Of a stretch of 9,025 bases of DNA, positions 1 to 7,048 are shown in pieces. The stretch comes from Desulfotignum sp. (GTDB taxonomy: Bacteria > Desulfobacterota > Desulfobacteria > Desulfobacterales > Desulfobacteraceae), in NCBI GenBank assembly GCA_021737445.1, contig JAIPDY010000125.1:1-9025 (forward strand), read 5' to 3'. How positions within the stretch are numbered: position 1 is the stretch's first letter; the number at the start of each line of letters is the position of its first letter. Below the pieces are notes generated by a model. The model ran no database searches. It saw only the letters and a program-made list of their open reading frames with translations, and was not told the DNA's origin. The translations under genes were made by a program, and so were the position numbers.

Positions 1-200
1 AAATGATACGCAGTATCTGTATCGCGGTAACGGACTTCGCCCGGTGTGTCGCAATGATATGCATGTTTTGACAGACAAAATTACAGCAATTTCCCGATGG
101 AAATTTTGCGTTTTCCACGTAGAATAAAATTTAAGAAACGTGGCAGCTTTTATATCCGGTTGCCACCTGAATCCAAACAATTATGAAATCTGGAGGAACT
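1..200. other. Left-edge stretch, no confident gene; leader of the lipoprotein gene
   Basis: No gene can be called. One + strand frame is open from the window edge (2) to a TAA at 125-127 and could be the last 41 codons of an upstream gene, but I do not recognise the peptide and short - strand frames are also open. A TAGAAT hexamer at 120-125 is a possible -10 box for the lipoprotein gene, without a convincing -35. Two perfect 6-bp inverted repeats share sequence here: CCACGT (115-120) with ACGTGG (138-143), and GTGGCA (140-145) with TGCCAC (161-166). Confidence 0.3.
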
Positions 201-341
201 ATGCAGAGTTTTTTGAAAAACATGATAATCATTTTGATGCTTGCTTCACTGAGTTTTCTGACGGTCAGCTGCAACACCATGCAGGGGGCGGGTGAAGATG
301 TGAAATCCGCGGGTGAAGCAATTAAAGATGCAGCCGATTGA
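201..341 (+). CDS. Entericidin A/B-family small lipoprotein
   Basis: A 46-residue predicted lipoprotein. The N-terminus has one lysine (K6) followed by a hydrophobic signal segment (about residues 8-22) ending in a lipobox-like LTVSC, with the lipidated cysteine at residue 23. The mature part begins CNTMQGAGEDVKSAGEAIKD, which matches the entericidin pattern (CNTxxGxGxDxxxxGxAI). A strong Shine-Dalgarno sequence (TGGAGG, 191-196) lies 4 nt before the ATG and fixes the start. Family members are small membrane-anchored lipoproteins; in E. coli the entericidin pair is linked to stationary-phase envelope stress and lysis. No partner gene is adjacent, so that role cannot be carried over here. The gene stands alone, 214 bp before sucA, probably with its own promoter. 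Such genes are often missed because of their size. The family call is fairly sure; the function is inference. Confidence 0.8.
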   Translation: MQSFLKNMIIILMLASLSFLTVSCNTMQGAGEDVKSAGEAIKDAAD

Positions 342-486
342 AGCAGCTTTGATCTGAAACAGCACCGTCCCATAAACCATGCAATCGACTGGTTGAAAGC
401 AAAAGTCCCTTGAGGATAGGAAGGAAGGGTGCCGATCTCCATTTTTATGACGTTGGACAAAAAACCTTTTTTGCAGGCTCACACGC

Positions 487-545
487 TTGACATTTCACAA
501 ATCCGGCGAATCATTTGGTGCAGGATCTATGTTTTCCTGAAAGGA
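487..545 (+). promoter_or_regulatory. Candidate promoter and RBS of the sucA-sucB-lpd operon
   Basis: A perfect -35 hexamer TTGACA (487-492) is followed after 16 bp by AATCAT (509-514), a 4/6 match to the -10 consensus. This would start the transcript near 521 and leave a leader of about 35 nt. AAGGA at 541-545, 10 nt before the sucA ATG, is the likely ribosome binding site. The rest of the 342-555 gap holds no convincing gene. CAAAAAA-CC-TTTTTTG at 458-473 is an A/T-only inverted repeat and too weak for a terminator. Confidence 0.45.
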
Positions 546-555
546 AAAGACAAAT

Positions 556-3267
556 ATGGCAACATCTGACATGTGGAATGCACAATATATTGAAGCACAG
601 TATAAAAAATGGAAAGATGATCCAAGCACCGTTACCCGGGACTGGCAGTTTTTCTTTAAAGGATTTGAGATCGGTGATAAAAGGCCGGCAGAAGATGAAA
701 CCGCCGGCACACCGGATGCAGCCCTGCAGCAGTCCCGGGTGGAATCACTGATATACCGGTACCGTGACCTGGGCCATCTGATGGCGTGCATGGACCCGCT
801 TTCCTCCTGCCCCACGGACCATCCTTTATTAAACCTTGGTGCATTCGGCCTGTCGCCGGACCAGCTGGATACTTTTTTTTATACCCGCAGATTTTCCGAC
901 TCGGGCCAGGCGAGGCTCAAAGACATTATCAGCCACCTTACGGAAACCTATTGCCGTTCCATCGGTGTGGAATACATGCACCTGCAGGACCCGGCGGAAA
1001 GGCGGTGGCTTCAAAAAAGAATGGAGCCTGTAAAGAACCGTCCTGAATTTTCTGCCGGAGAAAAAACCGTGGTGCTGGAAAAACTGACCCGCACCGGTCT
1101 GTTTGAACGGTTTTTGAACAAGAAATACCCGGGCCAGACCCGTTTTTCCCTGGAAGGCGCTGAGGTGATCGTTCCCATGCTCCGTACGCTTTTCAAGCAG
1201 GTGTCAAATGCAGGCTGCAGGGAAGTGATCCTGGGCATGACCCACCGGGGAAGATTAAGCGTTCAGACCCAGGTGCTTGAAAGGCCGTATGAGGATATTT
1301 TCAAAGCCTTTGAGAGCTGTTATGATCCCGCAGACATCATTGGTGCCGGGGATGTAAAATACCACAACGGATATCTTGCAGACATTGAGATTACCGGCGG
1401 AAAAAAACTGCGGGTGTGTCTTCTGGACAATCCCAGCCACCTGGAGTCTGTGGGTCCGGTGGTCCAGGGATTTGCCAGGGCCAGGCAGGAAATGGCAGGT
1501 ACTGAAGGCATCAACCAGGTCTTGCCCCTGCTGCTCCACGGCGATGCCGCCTTTGCCGGCCAGGGCATTGTGGCGGAAACCCTGAACATGTCGCAGCTTT
1601 CGGGGTTTCACACCGGCGGGACCATTCATGTGATCATCAACAACCAGATCGGGTACACCACTGCGCCTGAAAATGCCCGCTCCAGCCGCTATTCCACGGA
1701 TATGGCCAAGATGCTCATGGTTCCTGTTTTTCACGTGCACGGCGAAGACCCGGAAGCCGCCCTTCATGTGGTGCAGCTGGCAGCGGCCTACCGCAACAAT
1801 TTCCATAAGGACGTGGTGATCGATGTGGTCTGCTACCGCAGGTTCGGCCATAATGAAGGGGATGAACCCTATTTTACCCAGCCGCAGATGTACGAGCGCA
1901 TCCGTTCCCGAACACCGCTGGACCGGGCATATGCTGACAGGCTGATCAGCGGGAAAATCATTTCTTCCAAAAAACCAGAGGAGATTTCAGCCTCTGCAAC
2001 ACAGGAGATGGAAACCGCCTTTGCCGGTGTCCGGGGCAGTACCTGCTCTTTTCCGGAACACAGGTTTTATCCGGAATGGGACGGTATTTCCGGCAGCTAT
2101 TCCCATGAAAAGGCAGATACGGCTGTGGAAAGATCAAAACTGGCTGCCTTTTCCCGGAAGCTGTATCAAGTTCCGCAAGGGTTTGCCATATATGACAAAC
2201 TGGCCCGGGTGCTGGAGAAACGGCTTGACACGGTAGTAAAGGGCAAAGACATTGACTGGGGCACAGCAGAAGCACTGGCATTTGCATCCCTTTTGTCCCA
2301 GGGCATTCCCATCCGGTTGAGCGGCCAGGACAGCGGCCGCGGAACATTTTCCCAGCGCCACAGCGTGATCCGGGACATTACAAACGGTGAGCTGTGGATT
2401 CCGCTGAACCATATTGCCCGGGACCAGGCCGAATACAGGGTCTATGACAGTTTTCTTTCTGAAGCCGGGGTCCTGGGGTTTGAATATGGGTATGCCGTGG
2501 CAAGACCCGACGTACTGACCCTGTGGGAGGCCCAGTTCGGGGATTTTGTAAACAATGCCCAGGCGGTTGTTGATCTGTATATTGCCGGCGGTGAATCCAA
2601 ATGGCAGCGCCTGAACGGTCTGGTTCTGCTTTTGCCCCACGGATATGAGGGCCTGGGGCCGGAGCATTCCAGCGCCCGGCCGGAACGCTTCCTCCAGTTG
2701 TGCGCCAATGACAATCTCCAGGTCTGCAACCCCACCACACCGGCCCAGTATTTTCATCTGCTCCGGCGCCAGATGGTGCGGTCATTTCGAAAACCGCTGG
2801 TTATCCTGACCCCCAAAAGCCTGCTGCGGCATCCCATGGCGGTTTCAACGCTTGAAGAACTGACTTCGGGCAGTTTTGGCGAAATCCTGGATGATCCTGA
2901 AAAAAACAAGACTCCGGACCGCGTGGTGTTGTGCAGCGGAAAAATCTATTATGATCTTTTGCAGCAGCGGTCTGAATCGGCGCAGGACAGAATCGCTGTC
3001 ATCCGGATTGAACAGTTTTACCCGTTTCCGGAGCAGTTGTTGAAAAAAACAATTGCCAGGTACAAGGATACCCGGCAGTGGTACTGGGTACAGGAAGAAC
3101 CCGCCAACATGGGGGGAGCTGATTTTATCCGGCCGCGGCTGGAAAAACTGGTGGGCGGTTCTGTCCATTGCGTGGCCAGACCTGCACAAGCCTCTCCTGC
3201 CACAGGTTTTTCCGGTGTTCACAAACAGGAACAGGCAGCGATCATCAAACAGGCATTAACGCTTTGA
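556..3267 (+). CDS. sucA: 2-oxoglutarate dehydrogenase E1 component
   Basis: A 903-residue thiamine-diphosphate-dependent decarboxylase, the first enzyme of the OGDH complex; it decarboxylates 2-oxoglutarate and transfers the succinyl group to the lipoyl arm of SucB. The N-terminus (about 6-37, MWNAQYIEAQYKKWKDD region) is the short helix that docks E1o to the core. Active-site motifs are in the expected order: GMTHRGRL (H230), AGDVKYH (H270), DNPSHLE (291-297), HGDAAFAGQG (328-337) and NNQIGYTT (362-369), the last two forming the ThDP/Mg site. The transketolase-like half holds SGQDSGRGTFSQRH (589-602), LPHGYEGLGPEHSSARPERF and, near the end, QEEPANMGGADF. Length is close to the E. coli enzyme (933). 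GTFSQRH has Q where E. coli has H, as I recall for actinobacterial homologues. It starts the operon; sucB follows after 54 nt. No frameshift or missing catalytic residue seen. Confidence 0.97.
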   Translation: MATSDMWNAQYIEAQYKKWKDDPSTVTRDWQFFFKGFEIGDKRPAEDETAGTPDAALQQSRVESLIYRYRDLGHLMACMDPLSSCPTDHPLLNLGAFGLSPDQLDTFFYTRRFSDSGQARLKDIISHLTETYCRSIGVEYMHLQDPAERRWLQKRMEPVKNRPEFSAGEKTVVLEKLTRTGLFERFLNKKYPGQTRFSLEGAEVIVPMLRTLFKQVSNAGCREVILGMTHRGRLSVQTQVLERPYEDIFKAFESCYDPADIIGAGDVKYHNGYLADIEITGGKKLRVCLLDNPSHLESVGPVVQGFARARQEMAGTEGINQVLPLLLHGDAAFAGQGIVAETLNMSQLSGFHTGGTIHVIINNQIGYTTAPENARSSRYSTDMAKMLMVPVFHVHGEDPEAALHVVQLAAAYRNNFHKDVVIDVVCYRRFGHNEGDEPYFTQPQMYERIRSRTPLDRAYADRLISGKIISSKKPEEISASATQEMETAFAGVRGSTCSFPEHRFYPEWDGISGSYSHEKADTAVERSKLAAFSRKLYQVPQGFAIYDKLARVLEKRLDTVVKGKDIDWGTAEALAFASLLSQGIPIRLSGQDSGRGTFSQRHSVIRDITNGELWIPLNHIARDQAEYRVYDSFLSEAGVLGFEYGYAVARPDVLTLWEAQFGDFVNNAQAVVDLYIAGGESKWQRLNGLVLLLPHGYEGLGPEHSSARPERFLQLCANDNLQVCNPTTPAQYFHLLRRQMVRSFRKPLVILTPKSLLRHPMAVSTLEELTSGSFGEILDDPEKNKTPDRVVLCSGKIYYDLLQQRSESAQDRIAVIRIEQFYPFPEQLLKKTIARYKDTRQWYWVQEEPANMGGADFIRPRLEKLVGGSVHCVARPAQASPATGFSGVHKQEQAAIIKQALTL

Positions 3268-3321
3268 TCCGGCCTGTGTAAAGCCGGACCGCGTTGTTTA
3301 CAGCATTTTAAAGGAGTTATC
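3268..3321 (+). promoter_or_regulatory. sucA-sucB intergenic hairpin and sucB RBS
   Basis: Directly after the sucA stop codon, TCCGGC (3268-3273) and GCCGGA (3283-3288) form a perfect 6-bp GC-rich stem with a 9-nt loop. No U-run follows, so it does not look like an intrinsic terminator; a role in mRNA stability or in setting E1:E2 ratios is possible. The strong Shine-Dalgarno AAGGAG (3311-3316) lies 5 nt before the sucB ATG. Confidence 0.5.
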
Positions 3322-4707
3322 ATGTCACGTGAGGTAAAGGTTCCAAGCGTTGGTGAATCTGTAACAGAGGCCCTTTTGGTCCAATGGCTGAAAAATGACG
3401 GTGACACCGTTAAAGCGGATGATCCCCTGTTTGTCATTGAAACCGATAAAATTACCCTGGAGGTGACGGCAGACATTGATGGTGAACTCAAAATCAAGGT
3501 GGGAGAAGGGGAGACCGTGTCTATCGGTACGGTTGTGGCTGTGATTGAAACCAGCGGGGTGCATCAAAAAGAAACATCTGAAAAGATACGGGAACAGGAA
3601 CCCGAAGAAGAGACCCCGATAGTGCCCCAGCCACCTGAAAAAGAAGAGATGACCGACCAGACAAAAAAAACCGAATCTGAAAATAAAAAAATTCCGGAAA
3701 ACAGAGAAACCGGTGAAGCAGGGGAAAAACCGCAGGATACTGCAACGCCTAAAGACAACATAGCCCCGTCTGTCCGGCGCCTGGCACAGGAAAACCGGGT
3801 CAACCTGTCCGATGTCACGGCCAGCGGACCGGGGGGCAGAATCACAAAGGGCGATATTATGCTCTTTCTGGAGTCTTCCGGGGACAGGACAGATGAACCG
3901 GATACCCCTGCACCGGAAAAGGCTGAGCCGGACAAAACGGAACCGGAAAAAGCTGAACAGGCCAAAACCGAACCGGAGAACGCCGAACCGAAGAACGCAG
4001 ACCAGGATGAACCCGTTACCCGGGAACCCATGACCCCCATCCGCCGCAAAATTGCTGCGCACCTGCTCACAGCCCGGCAGAATACCGCCATGCTGACCAC
4101 ATTCAATGAAATCGACATGAGCCGGGTCATGGCCATGCGCCAGGCATACAAGGTGCTGTTCAAGGAAAAGCACCAGGTCTCCCTGGGATACATGTCCTTT
4201 TTTATCAAAGCCTGTATTGCCGCACTACAACAATGTCCACAGGTCAATGCCTTTGTTGACGGCCAAGATATTGTCTATCACCATTACTATCATGTGGGGG
4301 TGGCCATTGGATCGGGAAAAGGCCTGGTCGTGCCGGTGATCCGCCATGCAGACCGGCTGGATTATGCCGGGATTGAAAAGGCCATTGTCGGTTTTGTAAA
4401 AAAAATAGAGAACAACCGGCTTGCGCTGGCAGATCTGCAAGGCGGCACCTTTACCATCAGCAACGGCGGCATTTACGGTTCCCTTTTAAGCACCCCGATT
4501 CTCAACTCGCCCCAGAGCGGCATCCTGGGCATGCACAAAATTGAAAAACGGCCCGTGGTGGTCGATGATGAGGTGGTCATCCGGCCCATGATGTACGTGG
4601 CCTTGAGCTATGACCACCGCATCGTGGACGGCAGGGAAGCGGTTACCTTTCTCAAACAGATAAAGGCCTGTATTGAAAACCCGGAACGGATGCTTTTGGA
4701 GGTATAG
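3322..4707 (+). CDS. sucB: Dihydrolipoyllysine succinyltransferase, E2 of the OGDH complex
   Basis: A 461-residue E2 core enzyme that carries the succinyl group on a lipoyl lysine and transfers it to CoA. Domains in order: a single lipoyl domain (about 2-77) with the lipoylated lysine K43 in ETDKITLEV; a charged linker (about 80-145); the peripheral subunit-binding domain (146-184, from IAPSVRRLAQENRVNL to GGRITKGDIMLFLE); a second linker (about 185-234) made of degenerate pentapeptides rich in E, P and K; and the catalytic trimer-forming domain (235-461), starting EPMTPIRRKIAAHL and ending with the active-site motif DHRIVDG (H432, D436). The Ser/Asn-rich motif FTISNGGIYGS is also present. 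One lipoyl domain, and its place between sucA and lpd, support succinyl- rather than acetyltransferase. The linkers are longer and more charged than the Ala/Pro linkers of E. coli SucB. The lpd start is 2 nt downstream, so the two are probably translationally coupled. Confidence 0.96.
   Translation: MSREVKVPSVGESVTEALLVQWLKNDGDTVKADDPLFVIETDKITLEVTADIDGELKIKVGEGETVSIGTVVAVIETSGVHQKETSEKIREQEPEEETPIVPQPPEKEEMTDQTKKTESENKKIPENRETGEAGEKPQDTATPKDNIAPSVRRLAQENRVNLSDVTASGPGGRITKGDIMLFLESSGDRTDEPDTPAPEKAEPDKTEPEKAEQAKTEPENAEPKNADQDEPVTREPMTPIRRKIAAHLLTARQNTAMLTTFNEIDMSRVMAMRQAYKVLFKEKHQVSLGYMSFFIKACIAALQQCPQVNAFVDGQDIVYHHYYHVGVAIGSGKGLVVPVIRHADRLDYAGIEKAIVGFVKKIENNRLALADLQGGTFTISNGGIYGSLLSTPILNSPQSGILGMHKIEKRPVVVDDEVVIRPMMYVALSYDHRIVDGREAVTFLKQIKACIENPERMLLEV
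3910..4014 (+). repeat. Degenerate 15-bp tandem repeat coding the E2 linker
   Basis: Seven 15-bp units encode residues 197-231 of SucB: APEKA, EPDKT, EPEKA, EQAKT, EPENA, EPKNA, DQDEP. The period is exact at the protein level while the DNA units have diverged, mainly at third positions. It lies between the subunit-binding and catalytic domains, so it is a flexible linker whose length could change by slippage or unequal exchange without breaking the frame. Confidence 0.8.
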
Positions 4708-4709
4708 CC

Positions 4710-6122
4710 ATGAAAAATAAAAACACCTATGATGTGGTGGTGATCGGATCGGGTCCGGGCGGTTATTCTGCAGCCCTGCGTGCGGCGCAACTGGGTTTTG
4801 CCACCGCTGTCGTTGAAAAAGATGAGACCCTGGGCGGGGTCTGCCTGAATGTGGGGTGCATCCCGAGCAAAGCGCTGCTGGATTCAAGCGAACGGTATCA
4901 CCATGCCCGGCACAAAATGGCGGAACACGGCATTGAAATCAACGATGTCCGGCTGGATCTGGGGGCCATGATGTCGCGTAAGAACAAGGTGGTGGCGGAA
5001 CTGACCAAAAACCTTTGGCAGCTTCTGGAAAGCAGCGGGATTGACATCATCAACGGCACGGCCCGTCTAGAAGCACCGGACCGGGTCCTTGTCACCCGGA
5101 ATGAAAAAACCGGTGCAAAAAACAGGGAACTGGGCCTGGCAGCCCGTTATATTCTGCTGGCCACCGGCAGCCTGCCCAACAGCCTGCCCGGCCTTGATTT
5201 TGACGGCAAAACCATCATCACTGCAACCCAGGCCCTGGAGCTTGATGCGGTGCCGGACCGGCTGGGCATCGTGGGTGCCGGGTATGTGGGGCTTGAGCTG
5301 GGGTCTGTGTGGCAGCGGCTTGGGTCTCAGGTTACGGTGATGGAGACGCTTCCCCAGGCGGCAGGCAGCGCAGACGGCCAGGTGGCAAGGACCCTGACGC
5401 GGCTGCTCAAAAACCAGGGCATGGATATCCGCTTGAAGACAACGGTCACACAGGCTGAAGTAAAAGACAGCCGGATCGCGGTATCGGTCACAGCAAAAGA
5501 CAAGACTGAAACCCTTTTCTTTGACCGGCTGCTGGTGTCGGTGGGCCGGCGCCCAATGCTTGACGGCCTGGGGCTGGATGACCTCGGGGTGGAAAAAGAT
5601 CCGGAAAGCGGCAGGATTATCGTGGATGCGGCGTACCGTACCAGTGTTCCGTCAATCTATGCCATCGGTGATATTATCCCCGGCCCCATGCTGGCCCACA
5701 AAGCCTCTGCAGAAGGTGCTGCCGCAGCAGAATGCATGGCCGGCCTGCCTGGTGAAGTCAATTACGACACCCTTCCTTCAGTGATTTATACCTCGCCAGA
5801 AGCAGCCGGTGCAGGCATGACCCAGGAAGATGCAAAAAAGCGAAAAATTCCGTTCCTCACCGGTACCTACCCTTTTTCAGGCACGGGCCGGGCCCGCTGT
5901 TTCGGGGAGACAGACGGATTTGTCAAACTCATTGTTCATGAAAAATCCGACCGCATCCTGGGGGTGCATATTATCGGTCCCAGGGCTTCGGACATGATTG
6001 CACAAGGGGTGGTGGCCATGGAATCCGGGATTACTGCAGGCGGCATTGCCCGCATGGTTCACAGCCATCCCACCTTCAGCGAAGCGATGCAGGAAGCTGC
6101 GGCAGCTGTCAGGAATAAATGA
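4710..6122 (+). CDS. lpd: Dihydrolipoyl dehydrogenase (E3)
   Basis: A 470-residue FAD-dependent disulfide oxidoreductase that reoxidises the dihydrolipoyl arm of SucB and reduces NAD+. The FAD-binding GSGPGGYSAALRAAQ (13-27) and the acidic end of the second strand (E36) are followed by the redox-active disulfide GGVCLNVGCIPSK (C45, C50). The second Rossmann motif GIVGAGYVGLELGSVWQRLG ends in VTVME; the acidic residue favours NAD+ over NADP+. The second FAD motif is YAIGDIIPGPMLAHKASAEG. The C-terminal dimer domain ends in HSHPTFSEAM, giving the catalytic H453-E458 dyad. The Shine-Dalgarno GGAGG (4698-4702) lies inside the end of sucB, 7 nt before the ATG. Its place in the operon suggests an E3 dedicated to this complex, though sharing with pyruvate dehydrogenase or the glycine cleavage system is possible. 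No clear terminator follows the stop codon. Confidence 0.96.
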   Translation: MKNKNTYDVVVIGSGPGGYSAALRAAQLGFATAVVEKDETLGGVCLNVGCIPSKALLDSSERYHHARHKMAEHGIEINDVRLDLGAMMSRKNKVVAELTKNLWQLLESSGIDIINGTARLEAPDRVLVTRNEKTGAKNRELGLAARYILLATGSLPNSLPGLDFDGKTIITATQALELDAVPDRLGIVGAGYVGLELGSVWQRLGSQVTVMETLPQAAGSADGQVARTLTRLLKNQGMDIRLKTTVTQAEVKDSRIAVSVTAKDKTETLFFDRLLVSVGRRPMLDGLGLDDLGVEKDPESGRIIVDAAYRTSVPSIYAIGDIIPGPMLAHKASAEGAAAAECMAGLPGEVNYDTLPSVIYTSPEAAGAGMTQEDAKKRKIPFLTGTYPFSGTGRARCFGETDGFVKLIVHEKSDRILGVHIIGPRASDMIAQGVVAMESGITAGGIARMVHSHPTFSEAMQEAAAAVRNK

Positions 6123-6560
6123 CCAGGTTCTCACCCCTGTCGGGGCGATCATCTCCACCCAGGAGAACGTCCAATTTTCCAGCTCTTGATATGCCTTGGC
6201 CTTGCCTTTGTAATTCAAGATATTTATTCTTGGGTCCCCTTGCCAGGGCGTTTTATAAATTCGATGGCTGCTTTTTTATCAAAATCATCGGCTTTTACCA
6301 ACGCCTGTGACCAGACCAGAGATTCAGGCCAGTCGTGATTTTGCGCCACCTGCGGGACGCAAAAACCCTTCGATAAATCGGTATTTACCCATTTTGCCAC
6401 TTGTGGCATTTTGGGTAAATACCGTGATATGGTCTGCTGGATCACCCCCAGTCTTTTGGCAATCCTGTCCCGGGGAATTCCCAGTTGATGTAACCGCTGG
6501 GCCCGATGGCCATTTTAGCCGCATACAGGATCGGTTCAATAAACTGATGTTTGGCCTGTA
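6123..6560 (-). pseudogene. Frameshifted remnant of a helix-turn-helix (ParB/methylase-associated type) protein
   Basis: Reading the - strand, three successive frames give one plausible protein. Frame one (about 6560-6505) reads QAKHQFIEPILYAAKMAIG. Frame two (6514-6224) continues HRAQRLHQLGIPRDRIAKRL, GVIQQTISRYL, then VNTDLSKGFCVPQVAQNHDW, PESLVWSQAL, and stops at 6224. Frame three (from 6275 towards the lpd end) reads IYKTPWQGDPRINILNYKGK, AKAYQELENWTFSWVEM. GIPRDRIAKRLGVIQQTISRYL is a good helix-turn-helix. The NTDLSKGFxVPQVA-x-W-x-E-x-x-V-W-S-x-A-L stretch resembles, from memory, proteins that join such a domain to a DNA methylase part. The joins near 6505-6512 and 6250-6275 imply at least two frameshifts, so I call it a pseudogene. 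Its start lies just after hicB on the same strand; its tail runs into the lpd 3' end. Sequencing errors are an alternative to decay. Confidence 0.5.
6379..6424. repeat. 46-bp near-perfect palindrome within the HTH remnant
   Basis: Two 22-nt arms (6379-6400 and 6403-6424) separated by TT are inverted copies with only three mismatches, in the middle A/T block. The outer 12 bp (CGGTATTTACCC with GGGTAAATACCG) and the inner 6 bp (TGCCAC with GTGGCA) pair perfectly. On the - strand the element encodes the RYLPKMPQVAKWVNT part of the remnant, so protein and DNA symmetry overlap. No U-run follows either arm. Confidence 0.85.
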
Positions 6561-6566
6561 ATATTA

Positions 6567-6791
6567 TCAAGCTGAAACCGCCTGATATATAACTGGTCGA
6601 TATTTAGGAAGCGGAATAGTTTTTCCCTCTGCTCGTGCTGCCGCTATCCACAAATCCCTGGCCTTCTGGACTTCATGCAATGCCTCGTCAGGAGTCTCAC
6701 CGAACGCGGAGCAAGCCTCAAGATCGGGTATATCAGCGATGTACCCTTCGTCATCATCTGAATAGAAAATGTTTATATGATAGTCCTGCAT
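6567..6791 (-). CDS. hicB: HicB-family antitoxin
   Basis: A 74-residue HicB antitoxin. It shows the family's N-terminal partial RNase-H-like fold: strand YHINIFYSDDDEGYIADIPD (4-23), then LEACSAFGETPDEALHEVQKARDLWIAAARAEGKTIPLP (24-62), with the typical GYIADIPDL-x-ACSAFGETPDEAL signature. Like other short HicB proteins it has no separate C-terminal DNA-binding domain. HicB binds and neutralises the HicA RNase, and the complex usually represses its own operon. The start overlaps the ancestral hicA stop as TAATG (6791), and GGAGG about 7 nt upstream is the ribosome binding site, so the pair was translationally coupled. The gene is intact although its toxin partner is interrupted. The fold assignment is family knowledge; the family call is sure from the motif. 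Confidence 0.9.
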   Translation of the reverse strand: MQDYHINIFYSDDDEGYIADIPDLEACSAFGETPDEALHEVQKARDLWIAAARAEGKTIPLPKYRPVIYQAVSA

Positions 6792-7048
6792 TATTCATCC
6801 TCCAGTTTAAGATCATGTTTTTCAACCAGTTTCAGAAACTGGCGAATTTAATATGGTTTGGCTTGCCCCTTGACATCTTGCAGATTCACGAGCTCAGGAA
6901 TACCAGGCCTTGAAAAAATGTGGTGGCTACCGTCGGTCCGGTTTAGCTTGAAACCGAAACTTTCAACAAGATTCACCATCTCTGTGAATCTGATGTTTTT
7001 GAACCACCAAGTATTTTTTGAAGCAATTTTCGTGATTTCATGGTTCAT
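6791..7048 (-). pseudogene. hicA: HicA-family mRNA interferase toxin, interrupted by an in-frame TAA
   Basis: The reading frame runs from the ATG at 7048. Residues 1-66 include RFTEMVNLVESFGFKLNRTD, the catalytic GSHH motif (40-43, with the RNase histidine) and PELVNLQDVKGQAKPY, all typical of HicA (YcfA-like, dsRBD fold). Codon 67 is TAA (6848-6850), where relatives of this type commonly have Q after AKPY; CAA to TAA is a single C-to-T change. The same frame then continues without a gap through IRQFLKLVEKHDLKLEDE, the expected C-terminal helix, to a TAA at 6791-6793 that overlaps the hicB start. So the gene is an 85-codon hicA with one nonsense mutation. The 66-residue product would keep the active site but lose the last helix; whether it folds is unknown. 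No good ribosome binding site is seen before 7048. Confidence 0.85.

Noticed and set aside
2..127. C-terminal end of an upstream + strand gene
   Set aside because: The frame is open from the edge but its 41 residues match nothing I recognise, and competing short frames exist on the other strand.
458..473. CAAAAAACCTTTTTTG as terminator of the lipoprotein gene
   Set aside because: The stem is almost only A-T, the loop is 2 nt, and it lies more than 110 nt after the stop codon.
1255..1851. 198-residue - strand open frame inside sucA
   Set aside because: It is antisense to conserved active-site regions of SucA and shows no protein family signature.
3268..3288. Hairpin after sucA as an operon terminator
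   Set aside because: The stem is only 6 bp and no U-run follows; sucB clearly belongs to the same operon.
3325..4173. 282-residue - strand open frame inside sucB
   Set aside because: It is the antisense of the lipoyl domain and of the E/K/P-rich linkers, giving a Phe/Arg/Gly-rich shadow; sucB is certain in this stretch.
6134..6145. CCCC-TGTC-GGGG after lpd as the operon terminator
   Set aside because: Four base pairs and no U-run; it is too weak to call.
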